A DNA stretch of 64,000 bases from Pachypanchax playfairii (GCA_006937955.1 SSNP01000017.1:1054537-1118536); one strand, 5' to 3'; positions 1 through 15,400 are shown, counted from the first letter of the stretch. Made by a program: numbers and translations. Notes: a model not told the origin generated them from the letters alone.

Positions 1-330
1 GAGAGAGTCGTCTCTGTGAATCCCACCTGTCAGCTCTGTATCTACTCCGTCTTTTATGGTGAGACTCGTTAGCTCCACTGCACTACTTTCCTTATTGTAA
101 CAGTCTGTTGTTAACAGTCTGGGTGTTTAGCTCGAACAGTTTTCTTCTTCTCTCCCCTCTGCTCTGTTGGCCACTGCAGCATAATTTAAAGGGGGGGATG
201 TTAAATGCTGTATATCACACTCTAGTGTTTCATTCAACTTAGCAAAGTTATAACAGTTCCATAAATACAGACTCTTCAACCATTTATGAAGACTAAAAAA
301 TAAATGTGTTAGGTAGCTATTAGGTAGCTG

Positions 331-780
331 CATGTAACTACATATAGCTACATGCAGCTACACTCAACTACATGCAGCTACACGCAGTTGCATGCAGCTA
401 CACGCAGTTGCATGCAGCTACACGCAGTTGCATGCAGCTACACGCAGTTACATTCAGCTACACGCAGTTACATTCAGCTACACGCAGTTGCATGCAGCTA
501 CACGCAGTTACATTCAGCTACACGCAGTTACATTCAGCTACACGCAGTTACATTCAGCTACACGCAGTTGCATGCAGCTACACGCAGTTGCATGCAGCTA
601 CACGCAGTTACATTCAGCTACACGCAGTTACATTCAGCTACACGCAGTTACATTCAGCTACACGCAGTTGCATGCAGCTACACGCAGTTACATTCAGCTA
701 CACGCTGTTACATGCAGCTACATGCAGTTACATCCAGCTACATGCAGTTACATACAGTTACATGCAGTTATGTAGCTACA
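331..780. repeat. 20-bp minisatellite
   Basis: About twenty tandem copies of a 20-bp unit alternate between two main variants (CAGCTACACGCAGTTGCATG and CAGCTACACGCAGTTACATT). The edges are more diverged. The unit has no stop codon in any of the three + frames, and 20 is not a multiple of 3. Each frame therefore stays open and gives the same 20-residue periodic peptide, so the long ORFs here are by-products of the repeat and not genes. Confidence 0.95.
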
Positions 781-2368
781 TATAACTGCACATTACGTTC
801 AGATACATGCAGTTATGTACAGCTACATGTAGCTATATACAGCATAACATGCAGTTACACATGATGATGAGGGAAATACATCTTGAGCTGGATGCAGTCA
901 TGAGTAAATGGGAAATACAAGCTGTAATGTTACAGAATAAAGGCTGGAGCCACTCTACAGATTAATCATCCAGGAAATCAGAAATGATGAGGAAAAGATG
1001 AATTCTCTGAAACAAGAGAGACTGCCCTGTAACAGAAAACAGAGGTTCTAACAACTAGACTAACAGGAGAATGTTTGTTCATTTCACCGAGCTTGGAGAG
1101 AATCAAGCTGTAGAGAGGGAGTGTGTTATTATATTGTGAGGATTATTCTGCAATTCTAAACAAGCCTGAAGTGAACCACCCTTGAGGAATAATTCTACTT
1201 TTGGAAATTGATTAGCGAAGTAGCTACAGCTGCTAGTTGAAACTGGATTGAGTATTCTGGATCAGTATTCCAATTGGAGTATAGCTACAAGCAGCTACAT
1301 GGAAGGAAAAGAAGTTGTGAAGTACATTTTTCATTGCTTTACTTTTAAATATCACAGCAGATTTTTTAAATACAGGGTTTTCAGAGAGATACCGTCATTA
1401 CTTTTAAAGACTTTAGTATATTTGAGTACTGAAAACCTCTCATTTGTAAATGGCATTCTTTAGTATTAGGACCATGATCTTGATCAGACAGTATTGTTTT
1501 GTTTGTTTCACTTTTTATAATAATTTTGTCACATTTTCTGTCTTTTTGTCTTTTTATATAATTATCTTTTCTTTTGGTATATAATATATTTGCTTGGAAG
1601 CCTAGTGGTTGTAAAACCCTTTACAGACTGAGTGAGCTGTCAGAGTAAACCTCATGATGAATCCTAATCAACAGCCTCCATGGCTAATGAGTCGTTAGGT
1701 TTAGTTTTCATTTTGTTAAACACTTTTCTTTTTCCTTTGCTCTAATTAAAACTAAATTCTTACATCTTTTCTATGACATTGGAATAATATTGTTTTGCTG
1801 GCAGTTTTAATAAAAAAGAAAGTAAGAGTAGGAGGTTGATCTCGGGGTTTGATGTTCCATCACTTTGAACATCAAAGCCGACTGACAAAGTCATAGTTTG
1901 GTTGAAAGTAACATAAAACTTTTGAACAGCTGAATATCCAATTAAAGTCACATGAGGATTATCTGACAGGAGAAAGTTTGTCGGAAAACGATTTTCATAC
2001 CTCACATTCAGTCTCTACTTAATACTTTAGCTCAGAATGAAAATACAGGAACTATTTTCTTTCTTGTTCAGATTTTTTTACATTAGTAGTTAAAGCATGC
2101 TTGTAATTCCAAGAAGTTGTGGTAAACATCAAATATTTTATCTATTTATGGTTACAACATGACCTCTAGACAAAAACGTTTTTTCTGAGGTTTCTTTTGA
2201 ATATTTTAGCTCCACAGGTGTTCTTACCTTTGTAGTGGGTGTGAAAACAGGTCAACAACTTCATGGGATCTCCCAGGAGGAACTGGAGAGTGTTTCTGGG
2301 GTGAGAGTTGTTGGGGTTTCCCCCCTGAACCTGTTGCTTCACGACCAGACTATCAATAAGCAGAAGGG

Positions 2369-2456
2369 GATGGATGGATGGATGGATGGATGGATGGATG
2401 GATGGATGGATGGATGGATGGATGGATGGATGGATGGATGGATGGATGGATGGATG
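2369..2456. repeat. (TGGA)n tetranucleotide microsatellite
   Basis: About 22 uninterrupted TGGA units. ORFs through it encode only Met-Asp-Gly-Trp or Ile-His-Pro-Ser periodicity. Confidence 0.97.
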
Positions 2457-3365
2457 GTTCATGTTTGTGTGTGTGTGAATGTAACCCTTTTATATTTGTT
2501 GTCATAATTTTTAACACAGTTTGTTAAACCAGTCTGTCACACATTGAGCTAAAAAAAGAAACCAAAATACAATTCCAACTGTGAATTTCAGCCAATTAAT
2601 TAGGGGGGAAATATGTATACAGGTATGCTGCAAGCAGCCATGAGGCATTGAAGTTTCTGAAACACTTTTTATTCTCAACACATTCAAACTTTGGCACAAG
2701 TTCTTCCCAGCTGGGAATTACTGATTAATTGCAGTGCTGACTTGATGTTATTTTTTCTTGAAAGGACAGAACTGCTGGAAGTAGAGGAAAAGGAAATGTT
2801 CATTATTTTGGTGGTAGGCCTGTAAGGGGCCAAAACTGGCGTGTTATTGATGTGCATCTACTTTCATTTACACAGATCTTCAGTTTCTACTTCCTTAAGG
2901 AAAAATATGATTTTTAAGTATGCATTTGTTGCCACCTGAAGGCAAGTGGAGTTCCTCTCTGCCACGGACAGGCTTCTTATCACAGCTCCAAGTTTTTTGT
3001 GTTTTTTTTTTTCTTTATCAACAGTCATTTAACTCATTTTTTATGTTTATACTAAGCATGGTTGTTGTTTTGTTTTTTTATCAATCAAGTGATATTCGAC
3101 AAATAGAATGACCTTGACCAGAGGAGGTATGTGATTGGTTAGGGTTGTTTCTTAGCGAGATGGTGACAAAGAGTTCTTGGTTAAATTGGGGATTTGTGTG
3201 AAAATCTTAGATGCATATTTGAAAATGATCTCCTTTCTGGTAGATGGCCTACATTTAGTTTGAAATAAGTGTATGCCATCATATTAAAACAGTGTTACGT
3301 GTTTCTCTCCTTCTAATTGGGGTGTTTGCTCACAAGTTTTTAACTTTGTGTTGTTGGTTTTGTAG

Positions 3366-3440
3366 TTTCACTGGAGGTGCAGATCACACCGACGCATGGT
3401 GAGATCAGTCTCGGAGAGTCCAAATTCTTCATGTGTAATG
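3366..3440 (+). CDS. ncam1: ncam1 exon: start of Ig1
   Basis: Reads (phase 2 entry) SLEVQITPTHGEISLGESKF followed by FMCN, matching the start of mature NCAM1 and the first Ig1 cysteine. The acceptor is tttgtag and the donor gtaagt. The exon is 75 bp. It begins with two bases of a codon, so a 5' exon with the start codon and signal peptide is missing from the window. Confidence 0.95.
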
Positions 3441-6400
3441 GTAAGTCTACCTCAGTGTTACAGCTGTTTACCCTTTAAACCCAACATAAAACACGGTTAT
3501 TGAGAAAAACATTTTTTAAAATCCCTTTATAGTATTTTCAATAAAATGTTTTTTTTTTCTTTTTATCTGAAAATAAACCATCTTTTTCATATATCAGGAT
3601 GATTTATGTATGTGGAAACAAAATAAAGCAAAAGTAGCAAACAGCTCCCACGTTTTCAGGCCTTATTCTCTTGTTTTTGTTAAACTGACTGATTTTAATT
3701 CTTCTCATTGATATTGTTTTAAATTTCTGAATACCAAGTCACTGAAATATCTGATTCATTTTTTGGAAGAACTGGACATCCTAATCCCGGTGCTCAACTT
3801 GATTTATCTGATTTACTATAGAAATTGTGTATTTGTCTTTAACGAGCAGGTTCAGTGATGCTGCTGTGAGATTTGTGAGGTGGGTAAAGGTGTGTAAAGA
3901 CACAGAATGATATAAGAAAATGGCTTCGCAAATTAAAAAAGCAACAAGCAGATTAGCCCTTAAAGTTTCAAACATCAACAGTCGTTATGTCCCGGGACCA
4001 AATCAGCGATTAACCCTTAGCTAGTGTCATTTAAATAAGGGCACTTAAAGGTAATCGAGGTGAAGTAACTGTGTTGCGTTCTTATGATCTTCATTTGAAC
4101 ACGTTTAGTTCTGGTTTCAACCATGTTAATGCAAATACAAACTAAAAAATAGCAGGAATATAACTTAAAATTAAAATATAATTATTTTTGTACATTTGAC
4201 TAGAATCACACCACTCACTGTAGGTGGAATGAATGAAGATGCATATAATTGTTTTGTTTATTCATAAAGAAACTGGGATATAATAACACATTTTTCATAA
4301 AAAAAGTCCTACAATTTTAATTAACATTTCTGTTTCTGGCTAAAATGTTTTTTATTAAAAAAAGGATCAAGACAAGTTTAAAATTTACAAACTACAGTAC
4401 AGCTCTTGGAGTCTGCAGAAGGATTTACCACCTACAATATTCCATCTGCTGGCTCTGTTATACTTCAGTTGTATGAAGAAAATCCCTTATACATGCCTAT
4501 TTTCTTATCTGCTGCTCTGCTTTCTCTGTGTTTTTAGTTGTAGGCGTTGCTAAGCACATAGACTGGTTTGGCCCAAGCGGGGACAGAATAGATCTGAACA
4601 GACCGGACCTGACAGTAACCCGTAACGATGAGTCATCTTCCACCCTCACAATTTATAGAGCAAGGACTGAAGACGCCGGGACATACAAGTGCGTCGTTAC
4701 CAATGGAGACCAGCAAGGGGAGGCAACCGTCAAAGTGAAAATTTTCCGTAAGTAATCACCTCTCGACATGCAGGACGGCCTCCAAATTATTGAACGAGAT
4801 GAACATAGAAGAAAAAAAAAAAAGATTCTTGTTTATTGAAGTCGTATTTTATTGACTGCTCAAAGGCAACACATTATTCTCTTTCTTTTCAAGTGAGGGT
4901 TTTTCATCAGTTCAATAAACGGTCGGAAGACCATTAAAGGGCTGTTTAATGATCCTGTCTGTTGTGCAGTTCGTGTGAGTGATGGGTTTTATTTTGCTTG
5001 AATGCCAAACATCAGCAAATGTCCATGTGATGAAATCTGTTTCCAAAGAAAACTTTTCTTTAATTTCCGTTCCCACTTTAGATTTTTATTAGCGATGGCC
5101 TCTCAAGTGAGCAATGCGCAGGATTTTAGACAACGTATAGATTTTTCAATTTGCAGTATGTCTCATTCAGGATGGGAACGTAGATAAAATGACAAAGCCT
5201 TTAAATAAATGTGGACTAATTACCACTGAAAGCTTCACGGCTCCTTTAAATAGTCGCCACCATCGTCAAAGAATGTGTAGTCACACCAAATTAAGGTGTT
5301 TTATTGAGACTCATTTCTTGAGTGTTAAATGTGTTTTGGGGGTTTTATTACAGAAAGAATCACTTTCACAAACGCACCCTCTCCTCAAGAGTTCAATGAG
5401 GGAGACACCGCCAACATCGTCTGTGATGTCATCAGCTCACCTCCGCCCACTGTTTCCTGGAAATTTAAAGCTGACCAAATACAGATGGAGAAAGATGGTA
5501 AGATGTATATGAAAATTATTAGTTTTTTTTTTTTAAAGATATTTAAACCCTTCATAAATGATTAATAAGCAATGCTGAACAATTTAATGGATTTCAGGCA
5601 GTCTGCTAAAACTCAAGGACAAAATAACCCGACAGGATATGACACATAAAAAACTTCGACTCTATTATTTACAATCATGACCCCGCCCACCAGCGGCGGC
5701 TGGCTGCCGACTGACGCTCTATGGCGAGGCATCAGGCTTTATTTCTTGGTCAATGGGCACAAAAGATTTCACAGAACAAAGTAAAATTATATGAAAACAC
5801 ACTCAGGCACCCAAAATTGCCTGTTTCATAATATATATGCAGATTCTGAGTGTAAGAAACCTGCTCGTGCTCTGCTGCTCATGCTTTTCTTCTTCAGGGT
5901 TTATTTGCGCTTCATGTGGAAAAATTAATTTTAGCCCCGAATTTGAAAATGACTCTTATTCTCTTTTGACTCTGAGCAATATAAAGTCGCTAGTGTTGGT
6001 GTTGCTTACTAGAAAATAATAACGTGGACTCATGTGTGGGTTGCAATAGTTTTTATTAATATTATTACATGATTACATTTCTATGGTTCATATTTAATCT
6101 GAGACTGAAGGAGTTTGTCTTGTTCTTACTCAGACTCCCGTTTGACCCGAGCTTGTGAAGGAAAAGTTGGATATATTCATTTATTTTTTAATATCAATCC
6201 AATTCAAGCTGTTTTAATGGTTTAGAGAGACAAAAACACCAGTGACTGAATGTACAGAGTAAAAAAAAGATTTTGGACAAGTTAATATTTTATTTAGAGT
6301 CACACAGCCTGCACATAATAGATAAATAAGGAAATTGTAATAAAAAATTTCCAGCAATTGGGTGCAGTGAGGATAGTAAACATGTGGCTGGTGTTGTAAC

Positions 6401-9400
6401 TTGTGGGGTTTCAGCAGCAGCCTCATTACTGTAAGCCTCTGTAAGCTGCTTTTTTTTGTAACAATAACAGGTGGGCAGAATACAAGAGGATAGAAACGGC
6501 TTTGAAAAGCGATATCTGCACAGTCAATGTAAATATACTACATTTACGACAAAAAATTTGCATGTGTCTATAAATATCCTTATCTGAGAGAGTGCTGCTT
6601 ATGTAATGTTCAAAATAAATCCATTTTATTTCCTCCTTTAAGGGCTGCAGGTAGAATTAATGTCCTTTTTATTATGTATCACAATGACATAATCATTCCA
6701 TCTTATTCTGCAATAAAACTGATGTCAGTTTAAGTAGTAACTCTGAGACTAGTGCTGAACACAAAGACAATCAATAAATGACATGCTTTGATAAAATGCT
6801 TAATGAGAAAACTGCCAACCATACAGCCTCCACTGTGTCCATTTATCAGCAGTAAATCGCCCATATAAATGTTATATTATCAGGTAAGATACCTTTGTTT
6901 TGAACATCATTACACCTGGGGAGACAAATAATCTCATCAAATGTCCAAAAATCTCATGTTTGTTTTTTTTATTGAAAAGATAAAACAAAGATTTCCCTTA
7001 AGGCAAAAATATATCAGGATGTTTTTTTTTTCCCCCTGAATAAAAACTGTTTTTATTATGAAATAAACTGATTTGGAAGAATTTTCTCCCAACAGTTGAG
7101 ATTTATTAAACCAGTAAAATCAGACTGTTTTATCCTGGATTAGATTACAGCTGGATTGTCTGGAGTTAGAATGAACTGGTCTGACATATTGAATTGAAAA
7201 AAGAAGTAATTAGATCTGATCTGATCGTATGACGCATTTAAAACTTACATTTGCATATTTATTACTTACATTTATCACATTTAATCAAATCATTCTTTAA
7301 ATGCCCTTTTAGCATAATAGTTTCCCGTTCCTACATTTTTATTCCAAAAATGTACCTCTTTCTTTTTCCTCCTCCAGGCATTGCTTTTACTGCTCATAAA
7401 TTTTGTATGACAACATACACATAATAATAAATAATCCATCCTTAAAGTTTTAAGGATAATTAAATGTAACAGTTTAGTAGGAGCTTGATATTAATCAGGG
7501 TTTCCTGAGTTTGTTCTAAAAGTGTCTTTGTTTTCTGGTGTAAACAAGTCAGATTACTACACCTGATAATACTTTAATCCTCTGTTTTCCTTCAGTTCGT
7601 TTCAAGATACTTGCCAATAATCACCTTCAAATCCGTGGCATCAAGAAGACCGACGAGGGCTTGTATATGTGTGAGGCTCGCCTCATGGCCCGCGGCGAGA
7701 TTGATCTGCGTGCCATCAATGTCATTGTGAATGGTTAGCAACCCTCTCTGCTTCACACCATTTCCTTCTCCTTTGTGTTCCTGGGTGCATGTTTTCGTGA
7801 GGCAGGTGATGCTTAAATAAGCTGTTGATCCTTAAAGGTGACCAGGCTCAGTGTCATTGTAGAAACTGTTGCCAAGAGCAACTGCTTATCAAAGGTTTTC
7901 AATGCTAATAAAATCTGTTTTTTGCAACTTCTAAGACTTAGATTAAGAATTAGATTAAAATTAGTTCTCTGAATGTGTCACTGTGATGGTTTCTGTCTCA
8001 GTAGCTGCTTGTTTTTGGAACAAGTCCAGATCTTGACGCGCCTACCCAGACTGAGCAGGCATACCTTTCTTTTAAGCTTTTACTGGTAAATTACTTTACA
8101 CCCTTGTGTATTTCAGTGCTTCCAACCATCAGAATATGGCAGACAGAGGTGAATTCCACTGCAGATGTTGGACAGCCCGCCACGCTGACGTGTGCTGTTG
8201 ATGGTTATCCCGAACCCATGGTGACCTGGAGAAGGTAAAACCTTCTTTGCAAGTCAAAACATTTGTCAGTGTCTGTGTGTTGGTCTAATATTTTTCTATA
8301 ATTTAGCTTTTTTTTTTAGTCCCTTATCATGTTCACTTTTTCAATGATAATATTATCACTTCGACTAAACTTCTTAAGATTAAATTATAGTTGAAGTGTT
8401 TTCTTTTTTAGTGGTCATCAGGTTGTGCACAAAGTTATAATTTTATAATTTTACCAGTTAAATAGTTAATGTTTGAGCAAGAGAGGTTTGAGCAAATGCC
8501 GTAAGACTAAAAGAAATCCTGTTAAAACATTTCATTCTGAAGCAAAAAGTCCAAAAGTTAGAATATTTTCTTCTAAACTGTTAAGAAGCAGAAATAAAAA
8601 CCATCGTTTATTGGAAGAAGACACACCGCCTGCCAGTTTCAGTTCAGAACTACAATCATCTTTATTAAATTATTGCTGTTTTGCTCAAAACTTGAAAGCA
8701 ATGATATGTGAAGTCTCACAAAATAATCCCATGTGATCTGTTAGCACTCAGGTAATGTGTTGTGAACGACTCTCAGCTACGATCAAATTCTAACTCAATA
8801 TCTGTAAAACCAACAGGATTATAGCCCTTTCCATGCTTGCTAATGATTATTAGCTGAGGTGGCCATCTTGAATCACGTAGACTTTGAAAGGCAATCAGTG
8901 TTAGATGTACTTTAATGATTGGTCCCTGAAATTGTCATTAAAATCAGTCTAATGGATCATAAGGTATTTGGCTATTGAACACACACTGTACAGTAGTGTG
9001 ACTGGACATTTGGGTTTTATGTAGGAATGGTAGTCATGTTGATACATGGCATCAGCTGAGGTAAAGGCTGGCAGGAATAAACTAATGAGGCTGGGCTAAT
9101 CAAAAATAATGAGCTGTGTGGGTTGTAAGTGTACCAACACAAAAATGAGTTTCATCTTGGAAATAGGCAAACATTACTTCTACATCTTGAGAGTTTCCCA
9201 TAATTTCATCAAGTGGCTTGTTTTAGCTTTGCATCTCCTCCTGCATAAGAAGCTGTAATTAAACCCAACACTCAGTATAAATAATTCTAATTCTTTGTGA
9301 TGTTTTGTTATAGATTAAGATCACATGACAAACAGAGCGATATCTTTAATGACTGATCCTTTTACTGTAAAGACAATGCAAAGATGTTTATGCAATAATT

Positions 9401-12400
9401 CATGCTAAAAAGTAGCCAATTACAAAGAAGGTTTGCTTTTATATTCTTATTTCGGTGTTGACAATCGTTTGGTTATTAAGATACTCTAATGGTTAATTTA
9501 TTCACTGAAACACAGGGTATCAAAGGTGAACAGTGAAACCTGAAGAGCAGCTTATACACAAAAGCCACATTATATGTGTGTGAATACAACCTTTGATGGG
9601 CTCCTGCCTTTGTTAAACTCTTTCCATTCATCTTGTTTCCAAGGCAGCAGTTCAGATCCTGGGTCACAAAGTGTAAGCAATCCAGGATGGGCTGTTTGTT
9701 TTGGTTTCCTGTGGTTTGTTATCAGTACGTTGGGTTTTATACTAGTGCAACTGGAGAACATCAGCAGCTTATTTTAAATATCTGATAAAAAACACATAGA
9801 TTTTCACAGAGATGCAAAGCAAGATTTCACAACCAGTTAATACATAGCTGACAACGATTCACAGTAAAATAAAAAAAAAAAAAGGAAAGTTTTAAATGTG
9901 CTCCAAACTGAACGAAGCTCTTTGGAGCCCTACAACTTACTGTTTTTTATGATATAGCCATGTCTACGTAAAAATTCTGTTTCAAGAAAAGAACACTGGA
10001 TCTATAAACTTAAAAGTTCACGGAAAAGTAGGACTAGAAATAAGTCCTGTGTTACAGGATGTTGTGGAATTAAATATTCCAACTTTTTAACCAGAAAAAC
10101 GTGAAATTCTCCCTCCGGGTTGGGCATGGGTCTTTTCCTTGAGGTTAGGGGTTCAGGTATTGTAGTATCCTCCTAACGAGTCGAGAGCGATGGACCTACA
10201 GATCGATCTTCCGTCTGCGGTAATGAAGGTGTCATGCAGAGTAGAAGCTGAGCTGAAAGTCAAAACTCTCGATTTGAGATCTGGACTCTGACTAAATGAT
10301 TCAGAACATGGATGAGTTTTCCACTGGGAGACCTGCAGAAGGATTTAATCAACCATCACACCTGCAACTGACTGAAGGTGTTACACGAGTGTTTACAGAG
10401 TCAGAATCACTAACTGCACAATGAACATAAATAAACTAAAGTAACAAAATCATACATACTAAAAACATGGTAACAAGTTACTTCAGAAATCCAGAACTTA
10501 GTTTCATTGACGTTATTATTACTGATAGTTCCCTCGACTGTAGTAGAAGGATGTCATCTTGCTTAATAAGAGTATTACCAGTAATCAGTGTCTCCATGTA
10601 ATAATGTGTGATGAGGCTGCTACGTATAAATCCACGATCAATATAAACGAACAGCTTTAGTTTGTAGCTGATTGATGCGTACATCATTAGGCGTTACAAC
10701 TGATACAACAACGAGAAGAACGTGGCGACCGCTAGTTTTCACATTTTACTCCACAGATATAAACATTTTCCTTCTTTCTTCACTTCTCTACAAACAAACC
10801 ACATGGTGGCATCTTTCTCCTTCAAGTCAGGGAGCTATTACTGAGATGACTAAATATCTGAACTAAACCTGTAACTCAGCCCGGCTTCAGGAAGCTGGTC
10901 TCACTTACTGCATTTCAAACTGAGAAACAAATCAGGTCAAAAGAAGTAGTTCAAACTAGCTGAAACAGATGAACATGATCTAAAAGCTGGTGTTTCTATT
11001 TTAGACCCTCTCACCTCTCTGGTGCAGCTTGTCTTTAGCAACCCACACTGGCTAGAATTAAATCAAAGGTGGTGGGCTGTTGCAATCTTTTTAAATCTTT
11101 TCCTGAAACTTTGATATTATCCCCATACATAAACAATCCCTGAGTCCACACCTTACACAGTCTAAATTATTGCTGTTTTTTATTCCCTATTGCTGAAATA
11201 CTGTAGGATTTGCACTTGGTGCAGAGTATTTGTAAAAAAAAGCTCACACTGCAGCACAAAACCCCTGTTTGCTCCGAGATTTTCTTCTGTCACATCTTCT
11301 CCTTTTAGCACTGCATTCATACTTGATCTTTTGACCTGCCTCACTTTGTCCCCCAGAGATCCAGGAACTACAGCACATTTTACACAGACACAGGAATCAC
11401 AATTATCAACAAAGAAGTTGAAAAGTGGCGTTTGAAAAAGTGACGGATTTAGTGTTTAACACTCAACAGAAACGGGGTCAACCTGGAGGATGAAGAGAAG
11501 TACGGTTTTAATGACGACGGCTCCGAAATGACGATAATGGATGTTACTAAACTGGATGAAGGAGAGTACACCTGCGTCGCCAAGAACAAGGCCGGGGAAA
11601 GCGAAAAGGAGCTCAGCCTGAGAGTGTTTGGTAAGACAGATTGTTTTTATATACAGCACAAACACGAACTAGTGACGATGTAAAATGTTCCAAGTGAGTG
11701 GGAATTATACATCTGAGCATGGATGTGGGGGAAGAACAATAAGATGGTTTTGTATCTGTTTTAAGTCAGACAAGAATAAGGTGTTGTTTTGGTGTGGGCT
11801 GCTGATGTTTTATGTAGGGATTGATTTGAAGGATTTACAGAAGAAGAAAACAAGGATGAGCTCAGCTGAACTCTGAAGGTTTTATTTGTTTTTACACATC
11901 AGGTTGTTTTTACTGTAACACTCGGTACAAGTTTGATATTACAAGTCATGTTACAGAATGCAGGTTGTGGGTAAGAACCTCTTGGTCAAGGAACGTCTGC
12001 TTTTTTTTCCCTTTTATTTATTTAAATTTTTCCCATCTCGCCAACCCAAAACAAATTTTACTGTCTCCCGTGTCTCTCCGCTCACCATCATCTACTAGAG
12101 GCACATAAAATAGTTCCCATCTTATAAAGAAATAACCTACAACGTATAAAGGCTCAAAAATTTAAACATGCAATAAGAGTAAATCTTGTTTTATATTATG
12201 TTTGTGTAAATAATAAATAATATTTACTGTCCTGTCACAACGATTATGTTTTCACTTTAAATCATGTTATGAGTTCGTGCCATCAAGTCAGTTTAATATT
12301 GAATGTGTTGGCTGACACAGACATAACAGACGTGCCCACTTTGTAATGTCTTCACAGCAAACAATTATCACTAAATCATTCCAGGCAGCAGTTTGTGCAC

Positions 12401-15400
12401 GTCGTTAGCCTCATTATTTCTACAATTTTCTTTTTACATAAGTATGTGTGAAAAGCTTTTATCTCCTGTTTGTGAACATGCACTTCTGCAAATGTGAATT
12501 TTAAAAATCAATGTTTGTTTATTTTATGTGGGAAATTCGCAGCTTTTTGGTTTCGGCTTCTGTGTTTGAATAGATAGTCATATTTGATATCATTATTCTG
12601 CTACATTTAGAAACTCTTTCTCAAATGAAAGTATGTCTACGTCTCTGAGCATTTATTATTTAAGGACTTAAAAAAAAACAAAAAGGAAATGATCAATAAG
12701 GGGCAACAGCTGGATCTGGGGTTTAGTTTATATTGTCCTGTTGGTCCAGCGTCTGACAAAAACAGAAATGTCTCCTAATTGTCCAAAGTAGGATTCTTTA
12801 TGTATCAATAGGTCTCCTGTATTACATCTGTTTACTGGAGCTATGTTAAAGATCTTTAAATACAGAAACAGGATTGTAGTAGCTGCAAGTTTAAGGCAGG
12901 ATTATTTGGGATGTCCAAGACTTTTTCCTTTGGTAATATTACACTAAACAGAATGGGCTTCCATGCTGTCTGTAATCCATGCATTTATCCTTCTGTGGAT
13001 TAAAACAGATGAGAGCGTTCAGTATTAGTCACCCACGCGCTGCTGAAGTAGCACTTCAGTTTGCTCTGCTCTGCTTTTGTAGCACCAGTGTTGTACCCTG
13101 CTGTGCTTTCAGGTTAACCCTTAATATGATTAACTTCAATGTACCCCAGCCCCCCCCACCCTTGAGATTAGCTAAATTATTATGGTAAATTTAAACATGG
13201 CCATTACAGTGTAAGCACTGCTCGATCAGGGAAGGTAGAATACACATTTCTACCATAAATATTTCCATTGTTTTATTGGTTTATTGAAGCCCAAACCAAA
13301 TGCTGGTAAACGGAATGTGATGTCACTGATGTGAGCTTACACTAGCTGTGTTAACTTTGGGTTTGTGTTTTCTAGTTAAACCCAAGATCACATACATTGT
13401 CAACCAGACAACTTCAGAGATGAAGGAGCAGGTAACTCTGACATGCGAAGCAACAGGGGATCCAACTCCCACCATCAGCTGGAGCTACGGGGAACAGGTC
13501 TTCATCGAGGGAGAGCAGGTAAAGTCCAAATCGGGGGGATGCTTTGAGGAACAATCAATGCTGGAAATAACCAGCGTTCTTCATATGTTTCCCTCTCCTG
13601 GATATGGTCTTTTAGGCAACTGGTATATAAGAAAGAAAAAGACTTACTGTAAAAACAAAGATGGCAGCAGTTTGTTGTCAATTGAGGCAGCAGAGACCGA
13701 AGTCCTTGAAAGCACCTGGTTTTCCTCACACTTTGTGATCCATGCAAATGTAAATAACCTTTCTGACGTTTAGTTTTCCAATGCATTCTTTTTTTAATTT
13801 ATCAAAATAGAAAGCCAATGATTTCTTGTAGATTTACTTCCTGGAGCATGCATTGTTTGTGATGCATTAGTTTGTGAAATTGGGGCACGTTTAGTCGTAA
13901 CCACCAGGGAGGAACATAAACCTGCAGGCCACAGGTGTTTCAAGGAGACAGATTGAATACCTTTAACCTACTTTCAAATGATATATTGATTTGATTCACA
14001 AGAGGAACTTTTACAGTTTCATTGCAAAGTGTTTTCAACTAGCTAATGATCAATTAGTTGATGTTTTGAGATGACTCAGTGGATCTTGAGTTATTAGCTG
14101 GATGAAGCTCATCAGGTAAAACCGAGTACACTTAGATGTCCCCATCCAAAATAAGCTGTTAACATAGGGCAGTTGAAGTTTGCTTATTTCTGCACTCATC
14201 AGTATGAGCATTGAATAAGCAAGTGTTCATTTCAAATTTTCAATCACTATTGCCACATTTTTGTTACTGTCAGTGATTGAAAATGTATTTAGGTGCTATA
14301 ATATCAAACAATATGTTGCTGCCATTTCTCAGATTTGTTTGTGGGTGAGAGAGTCAAGTTTTAATCTGCCATTACATCCTTAATCTCTTGGATGTTCCCT
14401 TTGTAATATCTTCTACATCATTACACATCTAAACCATACAAGAAGAATACCTGACGGGTATTCTCATACATCTACTGTCCACATGGCTTGCTTCTTCAAG
14501 GTCTTGCAGCTGAGAAGTAAAAAAAAAAAGTGTGTGTGGGGGGGTTTATGCTCTAAGAGGTCTATATCACTTCATAGAGACTTTCTGGAGCCAGTCCATT
14601 ACATACGCTACATTTTCTCCTTACAGGCACATCTTAACAGGATCTATCAGGTATGAAATCCACGTGGCACAGAAATGTCCTGGAGTAGTGTGTAAAATAT
14701 GTCTTCAGATGTCACAAAAAGCTCCCAATGAAATCAAAATTGTCTCTTGTTGAAAATTTCCCAGCTGCTTCTTGAAATCCCTCTAAGAATGATCTCATCA
14801 GGGTTCATGAAATTGATTTGACCGCTGCATGATTTCCAAAAACTGGCCTGAAAACTTCACTGATCTTGTGATCCAGAGTTTGCTTCACAAGATCAAATGA
14901 AAGTTCAGATAATAACCAATTAAAGGGAAACATCATTTCTGTGCTTTTTTTTTTTTTGCCTGATCATTTCAAACTTCTCATCGCAGCATGAGGTCGCCTT
15001 TACTCAAGCACAGCTCAGTGTGTCTCTCATCTCCGTGTTACCGTAGATTGTCTAACATTGATGCTGGTGCCACTTGAAAATTGAGGGTAAAGGTGCTCCA
15101 GTTAAAGTCTATTTTTTAAATATCAAACCTTTACCCCTCTGTGGAGGGAAAAAAAGAGAGAAAAAGTCGCTAAATATAGAATTGGAGAAAAGCTTTGATG
15201 TGTGGTTCTTTTTTATTTTTCCCTCATACAAACTGGTCACTTGAAATCCATTGCTACTGATATGAATTCATGCTGTCTGCAGCTAATCCGCTCTATGCAA
15301 ATGGGACATTTTCTGACCACCTGTCAGGTCTGTTAGATATTTAAAAAATACACTTTGATTGGAGCATCACTCAGAAGTGCAAAACACACTTCCACCATAT

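Larger units (their letters stand above)
1..3365. other. Non-coding DNA upstream of the first visible ncam1 exon (probably intron 1)
   Basis: No exon could be supported here. The following exon starts inside a codon, so an upstream coding exon (signal peptide) must exist, but no ATG-plus-hydrophobic segment ending in a GT donor of the right phase was found. NCAM1 intron 1 is very long in other vertebrates, so exon 1 probably lies outside the window. The stretch holds a 20-bp minisatellite, a TGGA microsatellite and otherwise AT-rich unique sequence. Confidence 0.7.

Noticed and set aside
331..780. CRISPR-like repeat array
   Set aside because: The units are contiguous with no unique spacers, and the DNA is a vertebrate genome.
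352..864. Three overlapping + ORFs of 127-170 residues
   Set aside because: They come from a 20-bp stop-free tandem repeat and have no domain or splice context.
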